DNA of 64,000 nt from Chitinibacter sp. SCUT-21. Lineage in GTDB: Bacteria > Pseudomonadota > Gammaproteobacteria > Burkholderiales > Chitinibacteraceae. A program made the position numbers and the translations under genes. This document shows positions 1 through 7,846 of the stretch, piece by piece. The stretch lies in the NCBI GenBank assembly GCA_041874755.1, contig CP102611.1, positions 3,100,001 to 3,164,000 of the forward strand, in the 5' to 3' direction. Below the pieces are notes generated by a model. The model made no database searches. It was given only the letters and a program-made list of their open reading frames with translations, and was not told the DNA's origin. Every line of letters begins with the position of its first letter. The stretch's first letter is position 1.

Positions 1-656
1 CGACGATGCTGGGCTACGTGGCGACGGACGCGGCGATTAGCCAGCCATTGCTGCAGCAAATGCTCAAATACGCAGCCGACCATTCATTCAACAGCATTAC
101 CGTGGATGGTGACACCAGCACCAACGACAGCTTTATTCTGATCGCCACTGGCCAAGCGGGGAATGCTGAAGTTGTTGACGCCAACAGTGCCGATTTTGCC
201 GCTCTGCAAGCAGCAGTGGTGCAAGTATCACAATTTTTGGCGCAAGCGATTGTGCGCGACGGCGAAGGCGCGACGAAATTCATTACGATCAATGTTGAAG
301 GCGGCGCAAGCTACCAAGAATGTAAAAACATTGGCTACGCGATTGGCCGCTCGCCACTGGTGAAAACGGCGTTTTTTGCCTCTGACCCTAACTTGGGCCG
401 CATCTTGGCGGCGATTGGCTATGCTGGTATCGACGATTTGAATGTCGATAATATTGAAGTGCGTTTGGACGATGTGCTGGTTGCGATTAACGGTGGTCGC
501 AATCCAGAATACCAAGAAAGCCAAGGTCAAGCGGTGATGAATAAGGCGGAAATCGCGATCAATATCAAACTCAATCGTGGCGAGCACAAAGGCACCGTTT
601 GGAGCTGCGATTTCTCTTACGATTACGTCAAAATCAACGCGGAATATCGCAGCTAA
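1..656 (+). CDS. argJ: Glutamate N-acetyltransferase ArgJ (5' end outside window)
   Basis: ArgJ moves the acetyl group from N-acetylornithine to glutamate in cytoplasmic arginine biosynthesis; many versions also make N-acetylglutamate from acetyl-CoA. Only the C-terminal 218 residues are visible. The window opens in the codon just before Thr-Met-Leu-Gly, the site where the family cleaves itself between Ala and Thr, so what remains is essentially the beta chain beginning at the Thr nucleophile. The GEGATK block and the C-terminal [13 protein letters not shown] segment are typical of the family. A strong hairpin terminator follows. The upstream part of the gene lies outside the window and cannot be judged. 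Confidence 0.95.
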   Translation, partial: TMLGYVATDAAISQPLLQQMLKYAADHSFNSITVDGDTSTNDSFILIATGQAGNAEVVDANSADFAALQAAVVQVSQFLAQAIVRDGEGATKFITINVEGGASYQECKNIGYAIGRSPLVKTAFFASDPNLGRILAAIGYAGIDDLNVDNIEVRLDDVLVAINGGRNPEYQESQGQAVMNKAEIAINIKLNRGEHKGTVWSCDFSYDYVKINAEYRS

Positions 657-678
657 TTTTGATTCAAGGCACAACCAG

Positions 679-716
679 AGAGCGAGATACCTATACGGGT
701 ATCTCGCTCTTTTTAT
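679..716 (+). terminator. Intrinsic terminator after argJ
   Basis: A perfect 13-bp stem (679-691 with 698-710) closes a six-base loop and is followed by TTTTATTT. It lies 22 bases after the argJ stop, so it ends the argJ transcript. Confidence 0.9.
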
Positions 717-835
717 TTAAAATTATAAGATAGCAATATATACCCAGCCTTCGAGGTTAGCTTGCAAAGCCCTTATTTGCACTGAGTCAGTGGATGACTA
801 TAGTAAAGCAATAGTTTTTACTGAGCGCATTGGGC

Positions 836-3232
836 ATGAGTCATCTTCCGATCTCTGCACCGCTACAAATTGAGTTGGACAAAATTATCAAGTTGACCAA
901 CTCTGATCGCTATGAGGCTTTCAATTATTGTGAGGCTGGCTTTGCGGCTGCGCGGGCGGCGCATGATGATGCGGCATTTATCGCTATTGCGATTCAGTAT
1001 GGTTTAGTAATCGATCAGCATGGCTATCCGCAAGAGAGCATTGATATCTTGTATGAAGCCTTGCAACTAGCACAAAGTTACCACCAATTTAGTGATGAAG
1101 CTCGGTTACTAAATGTGATTGGGCGAGCAGTCTATACCCGAGCAGAATATCGCCGCGCGATGCAGGCATGGGCTCATTGTCTGGAAGTAGCTAATTTGGC
1201 GGGGGACAATATCAGCTGGATTTGGGCCAAGGTGGGGATTGCCCAGATTTATGATGCTTTGGATGATAACGATACCGCAGTTATTTTATTAAAGCAGGCA
1301 GAAGAGCGAGCCAGACCGCTGGGTGATCCGATTCTACTGCTCAATATTATGCTCAATTTAGGCGTCGATTTATTTCATCTTCGGCGTTTTCAGCAGGCGC
1401 TCGATTCATACCAAGAATCGTTGCAATTAGCGAGAACGCTCAATCATCTGGATGATATTGGTGAAACCTTATTTCGCATCGCCGAAGTTGAATTGGAGTT
1501 AGATCATCTCGACACTGCGTTGGATTTGCTGAAAGAAGCGCAAGAAATCTGCTCTCAATCTCACCATATGTGGGCTTTGGCGAATATTCATGGCGTGCGA
1601 GCTAAAATTTTGCAACTGCGCCAGCAGCATGATCAAGCCTTGGAAGAGGTGCAGCAGGGGCTAGATTATGCTTGCGCCTCCAGTTCGACGCATATTCAAA
1701 TGCGTTTATTGTATTTACAGGCCAAAATAGCGGAAAGTTCGCAGAAGATTTCGCTGGCTTATTCCTCATTCCAGTTGGCCACAGAAATCAAAGGGAAAAT
1801 AAATCCGACGGATTATCGACAGCAATTGGCGGAATTAGAAGATCTAGCAGGGCTTCGTCCAAGTCCTGGTCGTGTTTTGCTAGATTTGGCCAACAGCCGG
1901 GATTTAGATCATTGTAATTTGCCATTTTTAGCACAAACATTGTGTGAACACGCTGCCAAAATTATTCGACAAGTCCAGGCCAGTTATTGGGAATACCAAC
2001 CGGGTGATGGGACATTTTGTCAGCTATTTCCTGATAAACAAGCCGAAAAAATCACTTTAAATGATAGGTTGATTTTAAGCTTGCGTCGTGGGGAAACTAC
2101 GGTTGCACATAATGCCCAACATCATCAACATACCTGGGATTTGTACGAAAAATTATGGCTTTTCAAGAAAACGATTTCGCTGCTAATTATACCTTTACGT
2201 TTAAATGAAAGTATTTATGGTATTTTAATGATCGAGTATAGTGAACGATCAAAAAATTGGAGTTCTGATGAAATTCAATACATGAACCAATTGGCGATGA
2301 TTGGAACTCGGGTGTTACTGAACATCGAGCGCGATGTTTTTCAGGCGGATGTGGCCCGTTTAAATGCCCAGCTGCAGGAAAGTAATGTTGAATTAGAAGC
2401 GCGAGTTTTGCAGCGAACTCTCGAGCTCCAAAAAGCCATGGAACATTTAATTGAGGCTGAAAAGCTTGCTTCCTTAGGTAATTTAGTGGCTGGATTTGCG
2501 CATGAACTAAACACCCCGCTTGGCAATACATTGACCGCTTCTTCGACGTTGTTGGATAAGAATAAAGAATTAATGGAAAGCATCAATGCTGGCGTGATGA
2601 AGAAATCAATACTATTGCAGTACCTAAATGAAAGCACGATGATTGCTGAGTTGGTAGAGCGCAACGCGCGACGAGCAAGCAATTTAATTTCTAATTTAAA
2701 GCAGGTGGCTGTCGATACCGCCTCTGGCAAGCGCAGGTTATTTAATTTAAATACCGTAGTCGAGGAAACTATTGCGACATTGTCAATGAATCTAAGACGT
2801 CGCCATATTCGTGTTACAAATTTGATTGATTCAAAAATTGAACTAAATAGCTATCCGGGGTCGCTAGAGCAAATTATCAGTAATTTAATTAATAATTCCT
2901 TGGTGCATGGCTTTGGAGAAAATGAGGAAGGCGAAATTGTAATCGAAGCCTACAAAATTAACGAAAACAAAATTGAGCTACATTATAAAGACTCTGGCGC
3001 AGGTATTCCGGATACGATCAAAAAACGTGTGTTTGAGCCGTTCTTTACTACCCGTTTTGGGCAGGGAGGTAGTGGTCTTGGCTTGTACTTGGTTTATTCA
3101 TTAGTAACAGGAACTTTAGGCGGGATGCTGGAGCTGCGGGATCCTCCACTTCACGGTGTTTGGTTTGTATTGACTCTGCCCATCGAGGCGCCAGCAGAAC
3201 ATCATGAAAAAGTCGATATTTTCCGACATTAA
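836..3232 (+). CDS. Cytoplasmic TPR-GAF sensor histidine kinase
   Basis: Signal-transducing histidine kinase of about 798 residues with no membrane segment or signal peptide, so it probably senses something in the cytoplasm. Domain order: TPR-type helical repeats (about 30-330), a GAF-like domain (about 360-500), a coiled coil (about 505-545), a HisKA domain with the H-box FAHELNTPLGN (phospho-accepting His about residue 556), and a HATPase domain with N-box NLINNSLVHGF, G1 box DSGAGIPD and G2 box GSGLGLYLV. No receiver domain or adjacent response regulator is visible, so its partner is unknown. ATG 836 was preferred over a TTG six bases upstream; neither has a strong ribosome binding site. 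A terminator follows, so it is probably monocistronic. Confidence 0.88.
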   Translation: MSHLPISAPLQIELDKIIKLTNSDRYEAFNYCEAGFAAARAAHDDAAFIAIAIQYGLVIDQHGYPQESIDILYEALQLAQSYHQFSDEARLLNVIGRAVYTRAEYRRAMQAWAHCLEVANLAGDNISWIWAKVGIAQIYDALDDNDTAVILLKQAEERARPLGDPILLLNIMLNLGVDLFHLRRFQQALDSYQESLQLARTLNHLDDIGETLFRIAEVELELDHLDTALDLLKEAQEICSQSHHMWALANIHGVRAKILQLRQQHDQALEEVQQGLDYACASSSTHIQMRLLYLQAKIAESSQKISLAYSSFQLATEIKGKINPTDYRQQLAELEDLAGLRPSPGRVLLDLANSRDLDHCNLPFLAQTLCEHAAKIIRQVQASYWEYQPGDGTFCQLFPDKQAEKITLNDRLILSLRRGETTVAHNAQHHQHTWDLYEKLWLFKKTISLLIIPLRLNESIYGILMIEYSERSKNWSSDEIQYMNQLAMIGTRVLLNIERDVFQADVARLNAQLQESNVELEARVLQRTLELQKAMEHLIEAEKLASLGNLVAGFAHELNTPLGNTLTASSTLLDKNKELMESINAGVMKKSILLQYLNESTMIAELVERNARRASNLISNLKQVAVDTASGKRRLFNLNTVVEETIATLSMNLRRRHIRVTNLIDSKIELNSYPGSLEQIISNLINNSLVHGFGENEEGEIVIEAYKINENKIELHYKDSGAGIPDTIKKRVFEPFFTTRFGQGGSGLGLYLVYSLVTGTLGGMLELRDPPLHGVWFVLTLPIEAPAEHHEKVDIFRH

Positions 3233-3252
3233 TTGTGCAGCTAAATAAAAAA

Positions 3253-3277
3253 ACGGGGCTTTCGCCCCGTTGCTTTT
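3253..3277 (+). terminator. Intrinsic terminator after the TPR kinase
   Basis: Stem ACGGGGC/GCCCCGT with a TTTC loop, followed by TGCTTTTT. An A-run on the 5' side means it could also stop transcription of the small minus-strand gene that ends just beyond it. Confidence 0.85.
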
Positions 3278-3304
3278 TACTCATTCAGTTTGCTTTGGCC
3301 GCAC

Positions 3305-3448
3305 CTACCGAAATGGTTCTGCGATCTCAAGTGCGAGGTTTCTCGCGTCATCATGATCGAGTTGAATCGGATTTTTAAAGGCCCGGAACAAGTTCATCAA
3401 CGCATCGTTGACCGTACTCGCTAAGCCTTCCATGAAGTGTACTCGCAT
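3305..3448 (-). CDS. Small hypothetical protein, 47 aa
   Basis: I do not recognise this protein. The reading frame is open further upstream, but only the ATG at 3448 has a good ribosome binding site (AAGGAG, six bases before the ATG), so that start was chosen and gives 47 residues. The product is soluble-looking and amphipathic: MRVHFMEGLASTVNDALMNL opens it, followed by a basic patch (FRAFKNP) and an acidic end (LDHDDARNLALEIAEP). It has no Cys, signal peptide or membrane segment. The bidirectional hairpin at 3253-3277 could terminate it. It is probably real because of the ribosome binding site, but the function is unknown. Confidence 0.55.
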   Translation of the reverse strand: MRVHFMEGLASTVNDALMNLFRAFKNPIQLDHDDARNLALEIAEPFR

Positions 3449-3657
3449 TGCGAACTCCTTGAAGGTTTCACTATCTACGTCGCTGATTTTGCTGACAGGT
3501 GCTATCCACATTAGCGATAGCTCGTTGCAGGAGTGTCGTCTCCTGCCTCGCCGACACAATGGCGTCAGCCTGTTGGCACAACCGTACGTGTTACCCTAAC
3601 CCCATGTTAAGGCAACAGATTTACTCTAGCACCAGTGAAAAGAAAAGGAAATATAAA

Positions 3658-4101
3658 TTACATCAAACGGTTGTTGGAGGCTTGATCGGCGTGAGTAGGA
3701 ATAAATCCTTGATAAGGGTTAGCTAAAGAATACAGTGCTTCACTATTGCTCTGACACAGTAGGCACGGTTGCAGACTAACTAAGTAATCAGCGGCAGGTT
3801 CAACATCGATATTGCTTAAATCATTAATAAAGCTGCTGATGAAAAATACGCGGTGTGCTTTTTCAATTGAAGGGCGTAAGTATTGTAATAATTTGATTGG
3901 GCCGCTGCGCAATAGATACCATTCATGATCATGTACAATCAAAGCATTGAAGTAGTGTGACGCGCTGCTTAGCTCCGCACTGTTTTGCGGAGAGATCGCC
4001 AATATTGTACAAACCATTTCACTCTCATGAATGAGTGTGTTGAGCTGCGCTACTGTGCGCGTCAACTGGCTGTGTTGTAATTCGATCAGGTTGCGTTTCA
4101 C
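3658..4101 (-). CDS. Hypothetical protein, 147 aa
   Basis: Unrecognised soluble protein. It starts with GTG (no ATG is available near the 5' end) and has no clear ribosome binding site, which lowers confidence in the exact start. The sequence is predicted mixed alpha/beta, with a hydrophobic core strand (HYFNALIVHDHEWYLL) and a single PCLLC CxxC motif near residue 111 that could bind metal or form a disulfide. It lies divergently from the Nudix-ThiE gene across an 85-base gap. It may be a lineage-specific gene; no function is assigned. Confidence 0.55.
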   Translation of the reverse strand: MKRNLIELQHSQLTRTVAQLNTLIHESEMVCTILAISPQNSAELSSASHYFNALIVHDHEWYLLRSGPIKLLQYLRPSIEKAHRVFFISSFINDLSNIDVEPAADYLVSLQPCLLCQSNSEALYSLANPYQGFIPTHADQASNNRLM

Positions 4102-4186
4102 GATTGAAATGATTGGAATTTAACCACTTGATTCTTATGTATTTGCCATAAAAATCAAGCTGTTTTCAAAAAATTGCAGACAAACG

Positions 4187-5134
4187 ATGAATAAAAGAAA
4201 AGTGACCCGTGTTGCCGCTGGTATCTTGATTAAAAGGGATGGCCAGTTTTTGCTCGCTAGTCGTCCACAAGGCAAGCCCTATGCGGGATATTGGGAATTC
4301 CCTGGTGGGAAATTAGAAGAAGGTGAATCTGCCCTTGAGGCGTTAAGCCGCGAATTAAAAGAAGAATTAGGCATTGAACTTGCGCAAGCAACGCCATGGC
4401 TTTGCCAGCGCTTCGAATATCCACATGCATTGGTTGAATTGAATTTTTTTCGCGTAACGTCGTGGCAAGGCGAGCTTCATTCGCATGAGGGGCAGCAATT
4501 TGCTTGGCAAAAAACGAATCAGCTATCCGTTTCGCCTATTTTACCTGCCAACGGCCCAATTCTACGTGGACTGAGTCTACCAAATACTTTGTTGTTCTCT
4601 CCTGCTGGCTTGATTGATGACGAGTCCTTGATGCAACAGGCGGCACATTATTGGCAATATTCTAATATGTGTTTGGTACTGCGGGAGCCGCAACGCTCCG
4701 TTGCCGCGTACGCCAAGCTGTGCAAACAACTTGCGGCTTTGCCGCGGCCTCATGGTGGCAAGTTAATCGCGCACGGTGAAATTGCGGCAATCGGTGATTT
4801 GCCTGTGGATGGGATTCACCTCACATCTGCGCAGTTGATGGTGCTGAACGAACGCCCACGTGGTTTTGATTGGGTTGGAGCATCAACGCATGATGAAACG
4901 CAATTGGCCAAAGCACAAAAATTGGGGGTTGATTACGCCGTTTTAGGGCATGTCAACCAAACGGCGAGTCATCCCAACCAAGCCCCATTGGGTTGGGATA
5001 AATTTGCACAGCTCTTGGCGCTAGGTTGGGCTTTTCCTTGCTTTGCTATCGGGGGACAAACTTGTGCGAGTATTCCGACCGCACAAACCCATGGAGCGCA
5101 TGGCGTGGCCATCTTGAGTGGGGCATGGCGATGA
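4187..5134 (+). CDS. Nudix hydrolase fused to a ThiE-like domain (MutT family)
   Basis: Two-domain protein of 315 residues. The N-terminal half (about 1-130) is a MutT-type Nudix domain with a full Nudix box (GGKLEEGE ... RELKEELGIE), expected to hydrolyse oxidised nucleoside triphosphates such as 8-oxo-dGTP and so prevent mutation. The C-terminal half (about 135-315) resembles the TIM barrel of thiamine phosphate synthase (segments LIAHGEIA, GVDYAVLGHV, CFAIGG). This fusion is known in beta- and gammaproteobacteria; whether the ThiE-like half is catalytic is not established. Its TGA stop overlaps the ATG of the next gene (ATGA), indicating translational coupling. Confidence 0.88.
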   Translation: MNKRKVTRVAAGILIKRDGQFLLASRPQGKPYAGYWEFPGGKLEEGESALEALSRELKEELGIELAQATPWLCQRFEYPHALVELNFFRVTSWQGELHSHEGQQFAWQKTNQLSVSPILPANGPILRGLSLPNTLLFSPAGLIDDESLMQQAAHYWQYSNMCLVLREPQRSVAAYAKLCKQLAALPRPHGGKLIAHGEIAAIGDLPVDGIHLTSAQLMVLNERPRGFDWVGASTHDETQLAKAQKLGVDYAVLGHVNQTASHPNQAPLGWDKFAQLLALGWAFPCFAIGGQTCASIPTAQTHGAHGVAILSGAWR

Positions 5135-5580
5135 AATCGAATCGTTTATTACGTCGTGTTCTATTTGCACTCATCATTGTATTGCTTGGGCTTGCCGTGG
5201 TTATATATCCACGCTACCAGCACCTGTTTGGCGAACAATCCATGCAAACAGTGCTCCATATGAGTTGCGAGGATTTACAACAAGGTTGCCAATTTACCGT
5301 CGATGGCCAGCAATTTCAGTTGAAAACCAAACAAGCGATTGGGGGCGCAGCTCCATTTGAGCTGCTATTTCATGGTAAGGCCAATCAAGTTCGTGCTAAT
5401 TGGTCTATGCAAGGAATGGATATGGGGCCTAATGAATATCGCTTTGTCAAAAAAGGTGATGTTAGCTGGACTGCAACTATGGCCCTGCCATTTTGTACTG
5501 CCGCACGTAAGGACTGGATATTAAATCTGAGCATTGATAAAGTGAATGTGCAGATCACTACGGTGGCACAGCGCAATTAG
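5131..5580 (+). CDS. Membrane-anchored hypothetical protein, 149 aa
   Basis: Unrecognised. A short basic N-terminus (MKSNRLLRR) precedes one hydrophobic segment (VLFALIIVLLGLAVVIYP), then a periplasmic-looking domain of about 120 residues with Cys in SCEDLQQGC and PFC and a GMDMGPNEYRF motif. This suggests an inner-membrane-anchored periplasmic protein whose Cys residues may pair. ATG 5131 was chosen because it forms an ATGA overlap with the upstream Nudix gene; an in-frame ATG lies two codons earlier. It is probably co-transcribed with the Nudix gene. Confidence 0.6.
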   Translation: MKSNRLLRRVLFALIIVLLGLAVVIYPRYQHLFGEQSMQTVLHMSCEDLQQGCQFTVDGQQFQLKTKQAIGGAAPFELLFHGKANQVRANWSMQGMDMGPNEYRFVKKGDVSWTATMALPFCTAARKDWILNLSIDKVNVQITTVAQRN

Positions 5581-5633
5581 CATGAATCTCAAGTAATAAA
5601 AACAACTAGATTGGGGTTGGAGGGGAAGAGGTA

Positions 5634-6116
5634 ATGATGAAAATAACCATGATCTGTTGCGTGGTGGCGGTGCTGACAGCCCCAGTTCACGCTGGCAAGG
5701 TTTATCAATGGCGGGACGCGGATGGTCGCGTGTTTTATTCTGATCAGCCGCCCCCTGTCTCTGGGGTAAAAGAGCGACAAATTCGCCCAAACACGGTGGG
5801 CAATGCCAGCCAGCCAGAGGCCAAGTCTCTATCCGTGGCAAAAGATGAAGTTACCCTTTGGGTGAGTGCTGCATGTGAGCCTGCATGTTCTCAAGCGCTT
5901 GCCATTCTCGATCAGCGCAATGTGCAATATGAAGTTCGCAGCGTAGACCCTGGCAATGAGCAAAGCATGCTGGCGTTTTTTAATGCCGTGGGAACGATGC
6001 AGTCGCGGCCCCCCATTCTGATTATTGGTAAACAAGTATTGAAAGAATGGAATAGCCCGATGTGGCAAGCGGCCTTAAGTAAGGCCGGCTACCCATTGCC
6101 CAAAGCAAAAAAATAA
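5634..6116 (+). CDS. Exported DUF4124 protein with a glutaredoxin-like C-terminus
   Basis: 160 residues. A signal peptide (MMKITMICCVVAVLTAPVHA) is followed by a DUF4124 domain (KVYQWRDADGRVFYSDQPPP) and, from about residue 70, a thioredoxin/glutaredoxin-like fold (VTLWVSAACEPACSQA ... RPPILIIGKQV). The redox-motif position holds CEPAC (CxxxC) rather than CxxC, and a Pro sits where the cis-Pro of the fold is expected, so a canonical disulfide reductase function is uncertain. Likely periplasmic. A purine-rich ribosome binding site (GGGGAAGAGG) precedes ATG 5634; the ATG three bases later is equally possible. Confidence 0.8.
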   Translation: MMKITMICCVVAVLTAPVHAGKVYQWRDADGRVFYSDQPPPVSGVKERQIRPNTVGNASQPEAKSLSVAKDEVTLWVSAACEPACSQALAILDQRNVQYEVRSVDPGNEQSMLAFFNAVGTMQSRPPILIIGKQVLKEWNSPMWQAALSKAGYPLPKAKK

Positions 6117-6137
6117 GCGGCCAACAGGCCGCTTATT
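6112..6137. terminator. Bidirectional terminator between convergent genes
   Basis: An 11-bp perfect stem (AATAAGCGGCC with its complement) and AACA loop. The TAA stop of the upstream DUF4124 gene lies inside the stem. It sits between two convergent genes and can serve both, though the T-runs are short. Confidence 0.75.
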
Positions 6138-6151
6138 GGGGCAAGCGCTGA

Positions 6152-6751
6152 TTATTTGGTATTCAGCTCTTTATCGACTGAGTACTTCGATCCAGCAACG
6201 GTGGCCTCCGCAACCAAGCCATTTTCGGTAAATTGATACACGTAAACGCCTTTGGCTACTTGTTTGGCGCCGGTAATACCCACGCCTTTATCGCTGGCTT
6301 TCGCTGCTGCGGTTGCATTGGCGTCTGCGGTCCAGCCGCTATTTACAAATGAATCAAATGCTGATTTTTCTGTAAACACTAAGACTTCGCGGGTTTCTTT
6401 GGCGCCCAAGCCGAGGCCGACTTTGCCTTGAATCATCGTCATATAGGTTTTTTTGCCTTTCGATACGGCCACACCTTCACCGCCGCCAGCCCCTAAAAAC
6501 ACGGCAGTAAATCCGCCGGTTTTGAAAACGGCATAGCCAGCGGCTTTGGCTATCTGTGCTTTGGCGTCGGGATATTTCTTGTAAACCATTGCAAGTGATT
6601 GCTGAATATTTTTATCAATATCAGCACGCCGCTGCGTAGGTGTTTTTTGCTGTTGGGTTTCGTGGCTTTTATTGGTGGCATTGCCCTCGGCCCAAACAGG
6701 CATACTGAGTGTAACTGCTGCAACAGCGATAACGCATTGACGTAATAGCAT
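6152..6751 (-). CDS. SYLF (YSC84-type) lipid-binding protein
   Basis: 199-residue exported protein. Signal peptide MLLRQCVIAVAAVTLSMPVWA, a polar linker, then a SYLF/YSC84 domain (about 60-199) with the AAGYAVFKTGGFTAVF, GLGLGAKETREVLVFT and TVAGSKYSVD segments typical of the family. SYLF domains bind phosphoinositides in eukaryotes; bacterial members are periplasmic or surface lipid-binding proteins of unclear role. ATG 6751 was chosen over one 12 bases upstream because GAGGG lies five bases before it. Confidence 0.88.
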   Translation of the reverse strand: MLLRQCVIAVAAVTLSMPVWAEGNATNKSHETQQQKTPTQRRADIDKNIQQSLAMVYKKYPDAKAQIAKAAGYAVFKTGGFTAVFLGAGGGEGVAVSKGKKTYMTMIQGKVGLGLGAKETREVLVFTEKSAFDSFVNSGWTADANATAAAKASDKGVGITGAKQVAKGVYVYQFTENGLVAEATVAGSKYSVDKELNTK

Positions 6752-6898
6752 GATAACCCTCATTCTTGGATTGAAACTTTAGTATAGCTTGCGATTTACT
6801 TTCATTTAAAAATTATTTTCCTAAGCTGACTTAGTGTGTAGCGTTATTTTTTGATCAAAACAAGCCATCAACCCTGCATTTTTAGTCATACCAAAAAT

Positions 6899-6928
6899 AA
6901 AAAACCGACCAGCGTGGTCGGTTTTTTA
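6899..6928 (-). terminator. Terminator after the lytic transglycosylase gene
   Basis: A 12-bp stem AAAAAACCGACC/GGTCGGTTTTTT with an AGCGT loop. It carries T-runs on both strands and lies 74 bases beyond the stop of the minus-strand transglycosylase gene. Confidence 0.85.
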
Positions 6929-7000
6929 TTGGTTTAACCTATTGGGGTACTGCCATCTAGCTTGATTAAAGATTGCGCTGCATCAATATACCCTTGGGGG

Positions 7001-7621
7001 CTATTTCTGCGCTACTTTCTGGCCTACGCCATCATTCCAGTCGTAATACCCTTTCCACGCGCTATAGACCAGATTCGGGTATTCGGCTTTACCGAGGCTG
7101 CCGTTGTAGCGGCCAAGGGCGCGAAATAGGTCGCCGTTTTCGATGTTCAGATAATGGCGCAAGATTGAACAGCCGTAGCGCAGATTGGTGTTCATATCAA
7201 ACAAGCTTTGATCGGGCGTGCCAATCGCGCGTTGCCAGAAGGGCATCACTTGCATCAGACCGCGTGCGCCGACAGGGCTGATCGCGTAGCGGTTAAAGCG
7301 GCTTTCGATGTGAATCAGGCCCAGCACCATTTGTGGGTCGAGCCCGGCGCGGGTCGCTTCGTAATGTATCGCCGTGAGCAATTTACGGCGCACGAATTCG
7401 TCGGGGATGCGCGATTTTAGCCGCTCGGACATTTCGTCCAGCCACGCTTCACCCTCGGCTTTATTGGCAAACATCAGCCGCGGCTCGATGCGATCGGCAA
7501 TGCTGCGGCGCAAGCTGCTGGCGACTGAATCAGATAAATATTCTTCACGCTGCGCACCGGCGTGGGCAGTGGTGGCGAGCAGGCTAAGGCAAAGTAGGGT
7601 AGGAGCGAAAAACTTCAACAT
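7001..7621 (-). CDS. Lytic transglycosylase (SLT domain)
   Basis: 206-residue periplasmic murein lytic transglycosylase, which cleaves the MurNAc-GlcNAc bond with 1,6-anhydro product formation. Signal peptide MLKFFAPTLLCLSLLATTAHA, a helical region (about 25-90), then an SLT domain with the catalytic Glu in LIHIESRFN, the GARGLMQVMP block, and GRYNGSLGKAEYPNLVYSAW near the C-terminus. The ATG at 7621 gives a clean signal peptide; an upstream GTG would add 11 residues before it. The compact SLT domain matches small family-1 enzymes rather than full Slt70. Confidence 0.9.
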   Translation of the reverse strand: MLKFFAPTLLCLSLLATTAHAGAQREEYLSDSVASSLRRSIADRIEPRLMFANKAEGEAWLDEMSERLKSRIPDEFVRRKLLTAIHYEATRAGLDPQMVLGLIHIESRFNRYAISPVGARGLMQVMPFWQRAIGTPDQSLFDMNTNLRYGCSILRHYLNIENGDLFRALGRYNGSLGKAEYPNLVYSAWKGYYDWNDGVGQKVAQK

Positions 7622-7750
7622 ATTGAACGACTTGTATAAATTGCTGGTATGCACTGATCCGTCATTTTGGCCGCTAGTGTGCGCAGGGTCAATGCCTTAC
7701 AGCGATTTGGGCTGCTCTAAGGTGAACGATCACACTTTGCGCTAAGCATA

Positions 7751-7776
7751 AAAAAGCCCACTAATTCGTGGGCTTA
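7751..7776 (-). terminator. Terminator after proS
   Basis: An 8-bp stem AAGCCCAC/GTGGGCTT with a six-base loop, preceded on the plus strand by AAAAA (T-run on the minus transcript). It lies 71 bases after the proS stop. Confidence 0.85.
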
Positions 7777-7846
7777 TTTTGCGCATAGGGTATTGCCTGC
7801 TAAGTCTTTTTAGGCCTGTGCTACAAGGCAATACCCAGCTTGATGC

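Noticed and set aside
3501..3521. GCTATC/GATAGC inverted repeat upstream of the 47-residue gene
   Set aside because: Six-base arms in an AT-balanced region are expected by chance.
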